64,000 nt of DNA, from the NCBI GenBank assembly GCA_023362775.1, contig JALMGJ010000004.1:85474298-85538297 (forward strand), in the 5' to 3' direction. A program made the translations under genes and the position numbers. The notes below the pieces were generated by a model. That model did not search any database, had not been told where the DNA came from, and saw nothing but the letters and a program-made list of their open reading frames with translations. Position 1 is the stretch's first letter. The number at the start of each line of letters is the position of its first letter. The DNA comes from Charina bottae. Its lineage: Eukaryota; Chordata; Lepidosauria; Squamata; Charinaidae. Of the stretch, positions 33,301 to 45,300 are shown piece by piece.

Positions 33301-36300
33301 CTGCATTCTGGAACAGTTGCAATTTCCATTTAAGACTTTAAAGGCAGCCCCATGTAAAGTGTATCAGGTTGTCTGACTGGGTAATAATGAGGGCATAAGT
33401 TGTTATATTTATTTACTTATTTAAATTTTTATCCCGCCTTTATTATTTTTATAAGTCTTCCTGCAGCACATAAAGTCATAAAGTACATGAACAAGAACTA
33501 GGCAACGGCCTCACTACGCGAAGCATCCACCTCCTGGTCAAGCAGAACCTATGAGTCCAGAAGGACCTCTAAATCACAAATCAGCTTCTTCCTGGGCATT
33601 GCTTGCACATATAGAAATAATACTGGCATTGATCTCAACATACAGTTGTGTCTGTCTTAATTTCATCTTCAACCTGTTCTCCAGGAATTGAGATAGGATG
33701 TCAGCAGTATCTCCCCTACAACCAAGGATGGTAATATAAAGTTGGGTATCAACAGCATACTGATGATACTACACCCCAAACTTCCCAGTAGTTTCATATA
33801 GAAGTTGAAAAGTAGAGGAGAGAAGACCAATTATTGTGGCATCCCAGGTATCAGGGGCCAACAGACTGATCCCTCACCACCCCCACATACTGAAACCATC
33901 CACTGAGAAAGTAATGGAATCACTCTGAAACAGTGCCTCCAATTGCCACTCTCTGGTCATGGTATCAAAAGCGGCTGAGAGGTTCAATAGGACCAGGAGA
34001 GGCACACTTTCCCCATTGTCTCAAATCATCCAAGAGAACCAGTGCTGTCTCTGATTCATATCTGGGCCTGAACCCTGAGGTGTAGAATACAATAATGGAA
34101 ATCATCCATATTTATATCCTGAAAGAAGGAAGCTACTGTCTTGAACATGCCTTGGTATATGTTTCTAATTGATTTTCTCTGATCACTCTGAATTTGTTTA
34201 TAGTGGCGTATTTAATATATCAATATAGTAAAACCTTGATGTTTCTCTCTCAATATCTCCTGCCATTGAACTGGCAGGAGAAAAACATCATGTGTCAAAT
34301 TCCAAGATCATGTCAAAAACGGGATATTTTTGCAACTAGTGAACGCAAGGCTTCTCCTGAAAAACTCATTTAAGACCCAATTACCAGCATGATTTCCTGA
34401 CCTAATCCTAGTTAGTCTTCAGTAGGAGTTTAGAATTGATTTCATAGCTTGCAAACATTAGAAGTTAGCATGGTAATAGTCATTTAACCTGGACTAAAGT
34501 ATGTATACAATAAATTGAATTGAAGGTTTTAAGAGGGTTGGTTTTGTGTATGTGCATGTGTGTTTTCATTCTTGAATATGTTGCTTTTAAAACTCTTATC
34601 TTATTTTGTAGTCCTTTACTGTTTGTTGTTCTAGTTGTTTTAGTCCAGGCTGCCTGTTTATGTAGCTTTTGGCTGTTGTGGGTCTTCCGGGCTGTGTGGC
34701 CGTGTTCTGGAAGTTGTGGTTCCTAACGTTTCGCCAGCATCTGTGGCCAGCATCTTCAGAGGGCAGGAGCACAGATAGAAGCAAAATCTCTGTGCCCAGG
34801 TAGAGTGGCAATGTGAGAAAAGCTGGAATGGTCCTGGTATCTCTGCATCGCATTAGGAAGGTTAAGGAGCAGAGAAGGTGTGCTTTTCTGTTCCGGAGTG
34901 TTTCCAGTCTCCGTGTCTGTCGGAACGTTTCCTCCCCGTAGAGGCGTTCAATGTATTGTCGAAGGCTTTCACGGCCGGAGTTCAATGGCTGTTGTGGGTC
35001 TTCCGGGCTGTGTGGCCGTGTTCTGGAAGTTGTGGTTCCTAACGTTCCTAATGTTTCGCCAGCATCTGTGGCCAGCATCTTCAGAGGGCAGGAGCACAGA
35101 TAGAAGCAAAATCTTCGACAATACATTGAACGCCTCTACGGGGAGGAAACGTTCCGACAGACACGGAGACTGGAAACACTCCGGAACAGAAAAGCACACC
35201 TTCTCTGCTCCTTAACCTTCCTAATGCGATGCAGAGATACCAGGACCATTCCAGCTTTTCTCACATTGCCACTCTACCTGGGCACAGAGATTTTGCTTCT
35301 ATCTGTGCTCCTGCCCTCTGAAGATGCTGGCCACAGATGCTGGCGAAACGTTAGGAACCACAACTTCCAGAACACGGCCACACAGCCCGGAAGACCCACA
35401 ACAGCCATTGAACTCCGGTCGTGAAAGCCTTCGACAATTCATATGTAGCTTTTAATTGTTTTAACTGGTTTACTCCTTTTTATGGATTTTGTAAGACACC
35501 CAGAATCTTCTGGAGTGGCCATATTAAATCGAATAAATCGAATAAATTAAATTAACTCATTGTGCCTTGGAAAATAAGTTTCTTCCTTGGTGGGAAATAT
35601 GGATGCAATCATTCCTAAAACTATAATATAAAAAACTATTATAAATATAGATTTTTAGTTTTGTATAGATTATAAAATTGTAATCCAATCATTGCAAGCT
35701 AACAGTATCTGTTTACACCTTATTGTTATTGAAATAATTTTACTCTGGACTATTTTAGAATTGTTACTGGTACGGAAAATCATATTTCAAGAAGGGTTAA
35801 TATAAGCTTTAAAATAAATCTGTGGCTACAATTCATACTTTATTCATTTTTCACAATCTAGCTTCGGGGAAGCAGGAGCACTTCCTATCATTATTGATTG
35901 TCCTTTTCCTTAGATTGTGAAACCAAGATGGAAACTTACTTTGGAAATATTTCATTTTCAAAAGAAATGGGATTTTTAATAGAAAAAGACTGCCCTTTTC
36001 TCTGTAGGAGAGGAGGAAATTGTCTGTCTTCTGAACAGCTACAAATGAATTATTTTGGCTTTATTGTGTGTTACTTTGAAATGGCCTTAGGGATAAAAAG
36101 AAACCTCCACAAACTATTTTTTATGAAGAAATAGATAAATGTAATCATTGACTGGCAGCTGTATAATTTAAAACTTCATTTTCTTTAGAAGCTGTAGCTC
36201 TGCTTCTAATCCATGTGAATGTCACTTGCTTTTCTTTTAGTCAAAAAAGATACAGTAAGTGTTGTCAGCCTAACTGTAACTAGTGATAACACTGTAGTTT

Positions 36301-39300
36301 TTTTAAAAAATGTTTGTTTAAAAAAAGCATTACCAGTATTTCCAAAGTAAGTTTCCATCTTGGTTTCACAATCTTACCTATTCTGTGTTTATAGTAAATA
36401 ACATATTATCTAATTGACAGTTGCAAATGTGTTTTCTAATAGCATCTCTAAATGAACATATCCTAACAAAACTGTCAGGATCATATTGCACTAATTCCAG
36501 AAAACAATCTTTTTAGAAGTAGCTGGAGTATTTACCTAGTAAAAATTACTGTATTAGGTTCATAAATTAGTCCATATAAGTCACTAGCTTGCAAACTAAT
36601 TTGTAGACAGGAAGAAGATTGTATTTTTATGTTCAATACATAGTATTTAATATACTGCCACATTCCACATGGATTCATAGTGGTGTACGTGTAAAACCTA
36701 AATAAGCATTTTTGTTTATTTTTAAGATTTATCATCTGCCTTACTCCAGAGGCTCTAGACAGTATACAAAATCAAACACAGTGTAAAACATTATAATGAA
36801 AACAATGAAGCTGTATTAATACTGGACAATAATAGTGTGTATCTTACCGGCTTAATCACCAAAAGCCTTCTAGAAAAGCCGGGGTTTTGCTATTCACCAG
36901 AAGACCATAAGGATGGGAATAGGCTGTTCCAAAGGCCCTGTGTCCACTTCTCTGTCCCCTCATGTCACACCTTGTTAAGAGAGGAACCTTCAGCAGGTGT
37001 TTCCTGTTCATCTTGGAAGGGTAGGCAGAATAGACCATCAAGTCCAAGTAGCTGGCAAAGATCAAGGAAACAGGAATGACATGGATTTCATTAAGGTATA
37101 TTTAATGCTAGTTAGGAGTGAATACAGAATCTTGAAAACTGTAGGAGGAATTCCCAGTCTCAGTTATAGTGAGTTAATTAAGGCAGAGCCTCTTTGAATG
37201 CTTTTTCACATCTCTCTCAGCAGCTGGACTGAGTTGCCTCTTCTGAGAGAAATATCCAGATGCCTCTACTTCAGGTTTCGCACATATCTCTCACATAGGC
37301 TTGGGATGGGATACCCAGGCCCTGAGCCATGTAAGGCAGCAATAATAATAACAACAGCAACCAGTACTTTAATTGCACTCTGAAACAAAATGGTAACCAG
37401 TGCAGCTTCTGTAGCAGTAGTGTAATGTGGCAGTACCATGATTGTCCAAAAACACATGGGTAGATATATTTCGCACCAGTTTAAGTTTCTGGGTAGTCTA
37501 CAAGGGCAGCCCCATGTAATGCAAATTGCAGTATTCCAGGCATTAGGTGACAAGGGCATGAGTCTTCAGATCACTCTGCTATAGATAAGGCTGCCCCTGG
37601 CACACCAGTGAAAAACGGTCTGGCCATAGACTCCATCTACTTTAGTAGGAGCCATGAGTCCCAGAGGAGCCCCAGATTGCAAACTTAAAAAAAATTAATT
37701 TTATTTATTATCAAATTTATACACCACCCATCTCACCATAAAAGTTACTTTGGGTGGCTTACAAATAAAAGTTATAAAAACATTATAAAAAATTAAAAAT
37801 AGAAGAAGATAGAAGAGGGAAACTAAAAGGCGGAGAGAGCATCTTTAAGCCAATAATCACCCCCAGGGCTGCCTATCACTCTTGGATCCCCAAGCTAGTT
37901 GGCAGAGCCAGGTCTTGATGCTCTTCCTGAGGGCCAGAAGAGGGGGGGGCAACCACATCTCAGGGGGCAAGATGTTCCACATGGTGGAGGCAACGGCAGA
38001 AAAGACTCTTCTCAACCCCGCCACTCAGAATTCTTTAGCTGACGGGGTCCATAACATGCCCTTCCTGCCGAACCAGGTGGAACAGGTTAATATAATTGGG
38101 ACAAGACGGTTCCTCAGGTAACCTGGGCCCATACCATGAAGGGCTTTAAAGGTCATAATCAACACCTTGACCGCCTTAGCCATGAAAGCCGGCTGGGTGA
38201 CCTTGGGCCAGTCAGTCACTCTCAGCCCAACTCACCTCACAAGGTGGTTGTTGTGGGGAAATAGGAGGAGGAAGGAGTATTAGGTATGTTCACTGCCTTG
38301 AGTTATTTATAAAAATAAAGGCGGGATAAAAATTAAATAAATAAATTGGACCCGGAAGACACCATTAAAGTGATATCACCCCAGAATCAGCAGGTTTTAG
38401 ATTAAACAGCCACCCTGCCTTGCCTGAGTTGAGTCTGAGACTCTTTCTCCCCTTCAGGCAGCCCAGAAGCATATCACAGTCTACAGTACTGGATGCTGCT
38501 GGGAGATCTAAGAGCACTAGGTGGGATGCATTCCTTACATTGGGAACCAGCCTCAGGTCCACCAGTATGACCTGTGCTATTTCCACCCATGCCTAAGCCT
38601 GAACCTGATTAAAAGTGATCCACTTACTTTAGGGTGGTTTAAACATGAAGATCCACCATCCTTTTGACAATCTTATCCAAAATTGAAGACTGCATGGCAG
38701 TTAAATTACACAGCTGGGTCTAGGGACGTCCTGTTCAAGAGGGCGAATACCACTACCTCTTTCAAGTCAGATGGTATTACCCATTTACCTAATAACATGT
38801 CAACAACCTCCCTGACCCAGCCAATTACCCCATCCCTCATCTTTTAATGGATCTAGTACAGCAGCATCTTGTTCAAATGTGGTGGCATACACACTGCCCA
38901 GCATCCTATCTATGTCTTTGGAATCCATAGGAAAAAATTAATTCCAAATAATATTGCAAGTCTGCACTTCTGTTATTTCCATAGATTCCGCCCATCTGGA
39001 GTCAAAAATTGAGCAACTTTGAATGATTTTATTAGCAAAATGTTGCCCCAGGTTGTCCTCACAGCAGCCTGTTGTCAGATCCTGCCAATATTCACCCCAA
39101 AAAGGAAACAGATCCTTCTATAAAAGGCTGCTGGGTCATTGTCCACCAATGAAATACATGAAGAGAAGTAAGAAGCTTTTGCTTCTGTGGTGAGTTTTAC
39201 TATGTTTAGTAACTTCACTGTTAGTCTTTACCCACTGATGTTGTAGTTGTCTCCTCTGTCAGTTCATTTCCTGGAACTTTCAGAAAACCAAGACTATATT

Positions 39301-42300
39301 GGGTACCACCTTAAGTGGGAAAATTTGCTGACATCCTGTCGGGGGGTTGGCTTCCACTGAAACTGAAGATCCTTTGAATGGCGGCGGTCACGACGGATCC
39401 TGAAGTAATAACATCTACAGGACGTCAGCAGCCGGCTCCGACACAAAGCATCGTGGGACATGTAGTCCAGAAGCCAGGGAAGAGTCGGTTCCCTTACCCC
39501 CTTCCTTGAAGCGCAGTTTAATGAAATTGTATAACGATGTATATGTATAACGATGTATGTAAGCCACCTAGAGTCCTCCGTTAGGGAGGGGATAGGCAGG
39601 GTATAAATACAATAATAAAAATAAATAAAATATCCAATATTGGCAAACACGGAAAGTCCATCTAGCAATAATCTTGTCAATGATTGATTTCAGAGAATTA
39701 TCCTTGGACAAATTCTATTTGCATATTATTATGCTGATGAAGAGATGGATCAACAGCCCCAGTCCCCTTCACATAATTTATTTCCAACAATCTATTGGAC
39801 TGTAAAGAATAATATGATAGGAATAATATGATAGAAGTAGATCATGGCTTCTGGAATTCTTTCCAGTCCCTTAATAGCAGTTGCTCTTCCAAGTCATGTC
39901 GAGGTAAGCTTAAGAATAGAGGAAGGGTGCTTAAGAATAAAGCAGTCAGTAGCATTCCAAGCCACTGTCCACTGTCCTCTCCAATTGAGCTGCATTAGAG
40001 AAGTGTTTTCTGGATTTTTACCCCCACAACCCTGGCCAGATCTAGCTAGTTTTTTAATTTGATTTTTCTTTTGTCAGCTTCTCCTGCTACACCAAATTTG
40101 GACCTATTCTGTTTTGGTTTTAGAAATTTAGCTTTCTGACTGACAGAATTCTAAGCCCTTTTACATGATTTCTTTCCAGTATTCCATTAGGTTGAAAAGA
40201 ATAGAAAGCATTCTTCATACACACCAGCAAAAAAGAATTGGAGAAAACCATGTTACTGTACAGACTACCTGCATCATCCATTTCATTGCTTCTACCTCAC
40301 AGAGCTGGCTCAGCAAGAGAAAAGACCAAACTTAGGAGTTGTAGTTTCAACCACCCAGGATATCCCTGAATTTCACAGAACAGCCAGGGGCATGCACAAT
40401 ATCATTATCAGATAAGGTGGGACCTAGAGTGTGGAAAATACTTTGGCATTGAAATCTTAGCCAGCAGCCACACCAGCTATACATTTTGAAGACTGCAGTT
40501 CAGCACCTCTGAAGGGTGCCAACTTGGAGAAGGCAGCTTTAAGAGATAACCTTTCCTAAAAGGTTGCTCCTGAAATGGTTATGATATAACCAGTACTGTA
40601 TGCATGCTACAACAAAATTATGAAATGTATTGCTTATTCTTTTCTTAAGCTATCAGACCCAGAGAGATATGGATGCTATATAGGCCGTGCCCTCATTTAT
40701 GATATATACACTGTGTAAACATTGAGAACCCCCCTCCCCCAAAACTTAAGAAAAGGAAGGTGGACTATATATACCATTCTAAAGTTAGTCTTAATGTTGC
40801 TGAAATTCTTACCTAAATCACTGTTTAATCTGGTTGTGACTTACAGTCTGAATATTCTGATGATAGTCTAATTTCTGTAAAGAAATAATTCTAATAATGA
40901 CAAGGTGAATATAGATAGTAGTTAATATTTCAGTGGGGTTATTATTATTTGTACATGTAATTAAGTTGTCCTTGAACAACACCAGAATAAAATGAGTAGC
41001 CAGATAGTTGATTGGATTGCATTCACTTTTTTCCCTGTAATATACATATATAATTCAATTTTTTTAAAAAAGCATCCTGGGATAGACTGAGTGGAACCCT
41101 CTCCCTTCCTCTGAATCCAAAATTATATGTATATAATTTTAAAATTAATTTTAATCGCATGTTCACTTTCTTTTAAAGGATGTCTATACTGATAAAAGTG
41201 TATGCCAAGGATTTTTTTTTTAATTTCACCAATCTTATTGCAAGAGAAGTTGTGTTTCCCTATTTTATGGCCAGTTGTTTAATCCTAGTTAAGGCTTTAT
41301 TGTATGAAAATTAGCTATACCAATTTAAGCTGTATTTTGTGAAACATTTTTGTAAATTTTGAATCTGAAGAAAGAGAAAAGCAGGATATAAATCCTAGTC
41401 GCTACTCATAACTTCAAACTTAAGCAGACACACACCATGTATATATACAACTTAACTGTATTAGGAAAGTTACTTTTTAAGCTTTTTTAAAATTAATTGC
41501 TTTATTGATCAGTTGAGTGTACTAGAAATTTGTTGGCAATACGTTGAATATTCAGTTTTAATTCTTTCATCAAAATACCAGTTCCATGAAGTATATGCTA
41601 TTATAGAACATCAGAACATGTTTTCTGGCAACAATAACTCATGCCTTGATCAGCATTCAGTTGGACTACTGTAATACTCTACTTAGGGCTGTTATTGGAG
41701 GCAACTAGAAGCTGAAGCTGCTACAAAATGTGACAGACAGACCCCTGATGGGACAATCCTCTCAGGCTAAAATAAAACTGATTTTGAAATTGCTACGTTG
41801 GTTGCCAGTAGGCTTCCAGACTCAAGTTAGAGTGTGGGTCATTACTTTTAAAGTCTTTTATAGTTCAGTGCTAGGATATAACAGGCAGTGCTATGCCAGA
41901 CAAATCTACTCATCCAATCTGGTCATGAAAAGAGTCCATATAGCAGTTCATAAGGTACATGAGTTATGGAATAGTCAGTAGTTTTTCTCAGTGGTGGCCT
42001 GTATTCTATTGAATACTCCCCCCACCCCCAGAGGTGTGGCTGGCTGGCCCCAGTGCTGTTTCACAAACTAGTGAAAGCAGTGCCATGAAAGCAGTTGTTT
42101 GGCCTTTAGGGTAGTTTAAGTTATTCGGTGCCTGTGAGGTTTTTTATTTTTTACTGGGGTTTTGAATAATTGTGTGCGGTTTTTTCTTTCTTTCCCTTTT
42201 TGTCTGTATCCCACCCAAAATCCTTGCTGATTGGAATAGGCTATGCATATTTTAAATAAAATAAATTGCACTACATCGAAATATACCTGCCTTCATATCA

Positions 42301-45300
42301 CTAGTAATACTATTATGGGAATATACTGTACATCTAATAAACATGGATATCCTTTATCTACCATGGAAAACCTTATTTGGGTTACTGCTCCTATTTATTG
42401 GATAGGTAGAGGAGGGAAGATAGCAATTGTTCACAGGACAAAGTTTTGATAATGGTGACCCCACCCAACTGAATTTTCTTTCAATATGTTAGAAGGAGTA
42501 CAAGGCTATTTGGACCTTTACAGATCAGTGAGCGTAAATGTTGCAGCAAATTAAAATTACAAAAAAGGTAAAAGGGAGAGGAAGAAGAGTTTTTGTGGTG
42601 ACTTTCATTCCAGGGCAAATAGGACCAGAAATTCGGTGGGAAGTTGGTCTCTTTCCCTTTCTGGGGAGCTCAAGAAAAATTGTTCGCATTCTGGAACAAA
42701 GAGAAGCAGCAACCCTGCTAAGGATACTCTCTTTCACTGTTGGAAAATCTGTGTCTTGTTAATGTTTTTCATATCTATGGAATTGACTGAAAATGTTTTG
42801 TGTTTTAGATATAATTAAAGAACAGAATAAAGAATTAAGAGGTACACAGAGGGCTATAGGGAGAGATCGAGCAGCTTTGGAGAGACAAGAAAAGCAACTG
42901 GTAAGTGGATCAGATAACTGTAGTTCATTGTTCACAGTAAGAAACCCAAATGTGTTATGGGGGAAAAAGGCATTTCATTATAGTATCAATATTTTAGAGG
43001 TTTTAATTTATAAAACAGTATTTTCCCCTTTTACCTAAAGATGTTCAAGTAAAAATTAATTACTGGTTATGTGTCTGTGGCTATTTATTATAATATTAAT
43101 GATAAAATACAAAAAAGAGACTAAAATCAGCTTTCTTTTCAATAAACAGGAGTTGGAAATTAAGAAAATGGCTAAAACAGGAAACAAAGAAGCCTGTAAG
43201 GTTCTAGCAAAACAGCTTGTGCAGTTGAGAAAACAGAAAACTCGAACCTATGCTGTTAGCTCAAAAGTTACATCCATGTCAACTCAAACAAAACTGATGA
43301 ATTCCCAGATGAAGATGGCAGGAGCAATGTCAACAACAGCAAAGGTAGGTAATTGAGCCTAACTAACCCAAGTGCCGGCAGTCAAGTAGTCAGGGGAAAC
43401 CACTGCCTGAAAACCTAGAGCAGTGCTTTTCAACCTTTTTCATCTCATGGCACATATATCATAGGCAAGGACTTCCAGGTTATGAAACCGGAAGTCCTAT
43501 GATGTCACAGGTTGCTGGGACTTGGGAGTTGAAATGGAGGCAGTCTGCCCTGGTGATGTCATGGAAGTGGGATTCTGGCTGCTCAGCTGTGCAGCACTTC
43601 CTGTCATTTACTTTGGCTTGCTGATGCAGCACACCAGCAGACCTTGCATGGCACACAAATGTGCCATGGCACAGCTGTTGAAAACTGCTGATCTAGAGCA
43701 TTTCTGTTGATTAGAATTAAGTGGTACAGAAACAATGACCTAATAATCAGTATAAGGCAATTTCAAAGTTGGCAACTAATTAAAAATCTAAAACTTTCCT
43801 GATTTTTTGTTGTTCCATTAAATTGTAAGAACTGTATATTATAAATATTATGGTAAAGGTTTCACTTGAGTTCCAAAGTTTTTACTCATCCCATAACGTC
43901 TCCATTAATGTATAATAAGTTAACTGTGGGTTAGCATTACATAAATGATCCTTGGACTTGCCACTTTCCATAACTCTTACACATATTTAATTGAAACAAG
44001 CCAACTATGAGCCATTGTTTGAAGCTGGCTTGTCTCAATAACCATAATTAAGGTTAAATAAATGTAGTAGTTAGATATAATACTAAACTGCAGTTAATTA
44101 CAATCAAAGGGAAAACCTCAGTCCCAGAAAGAATACAGAAAGGAGACAGTTTATGAATCCAATATTTGATCAGATAATGCTATGCTGTAGCATTGATTAG
44201 AGCACCCTGATTACTGTGCCCAGTACTTTAAAAATGATTCTGACAAACCTGGCCGTGCTTAGAGGAGGCCAATGAAGGTCTGGAAACAAAATCCTGTTTA
44301 AAAAAAGAGAATGAAGGAAGGTATGTGTTCTCCCATGAAAAAGGGTGATTGTATGAGAATATTCTAACACTCTCATATGCCTGAAGTGATGTCACAAGGA
44401 AAAAGGGCATGACCTGTTCTCAAACATCCCAGTAGGATATGGAATGATAGTCATGAATTCAGGGCAGCAGATTCCAGTTGAATGCTAGGAAAACTTCCTA
44501 TCAATAGGAGCAGTAAAACCAATTAAGGAGGTAGCAAGTTTTCCTTTCCTGGGTAAGAGGCTTGGATGGACATTTGTCAGGGATATTTTAATCTGAATTT
44601 GTCCACTGAGTAAAGACTGGACTTCCTGCTCTAAATAGCCTACTCCAAATCTGTGAATCTGTAATTCTAATTTATTGTTAGACCAAGCCAGATCAAAATT
44701 ACAAATAGCTATTATTAATATCTAGTTTGCAGATAGCTTACTTGCTAACAACTCTTTATGAAGTTGAAACTTGGATTTCAAACAAGAATTTTCTTCTTTT
44801 AAACATCATAAAATTGTAATGGTGGTGTGATCTTTATATTATATTTGAGTGCAGTGTCTTTTGAATATGAAATGACCTTCTCTGTATACTGGTAGACAAT
44901 GCTAGCTGTCAATAAAAAGATGGATCCACAGAAGACACTGCAAACTATGCAGAACTTCCAGAAAGAAAACATGAAAATGGAAATGACAGACGAAATGAGT
45001 AAGCTATGTTTTTCCATATTATGCTAAACTTTTTTCTTAGTTCTATGTCAGGCCTGTCATTTAATTGATGCATGGATTTTAAACTAGTTTTGATAGTTAT
45101 ACAAAATGCTCAAAAAACAGTAGCTGCAATCCAATCTTTCCATTTTTCCAGGGGAGCACAGTTTATTCCAACAGCACTGAAGTTATATTCAGCCAAAGCT
45201 CGTATACAGTTACTCTTTGGTGCCCAGTTAGGACCGTATCCTTCCTTTACACCCCTGGAAAGGGTTCAATCCAAATTCTTAAGGGCCATATTTCAGGTAG

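Larger units (their letters stand above)
34671..35441. mobile_element. Penelope-like element, inverted-repeat form, in CHMP2B intron 1
   Basis: A perfect 12-bp duplication, TATGTAGCTTTT, at 34659-34670 and 35442-35453 defines the 771-bp insert. Inside, about 290 bp at 34671-34959 is nearly the exact reverse complement of 35115-35420. Between them, 34960-35112 is a second partial copy in the left-arm orientation. The TTCGACAATACATTG / AAGGCTTTCACGGCCGG termini fit Penelope-like pLTRs. Each unit carries a hammerhead core. Only short non-catalytic open frames remain; there is no RT or GIY-YIG domain. The host sequence is an L2-like tail. Confidence 0.75.

Noticed and set aside
36837..37079. 80-residue frame in CHMP2B intron 1 as an alternative exon
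   Set aside because: No similarity to CHMP2B or another known protein, no good splice sites, and antisense frames of similar length overlap it.
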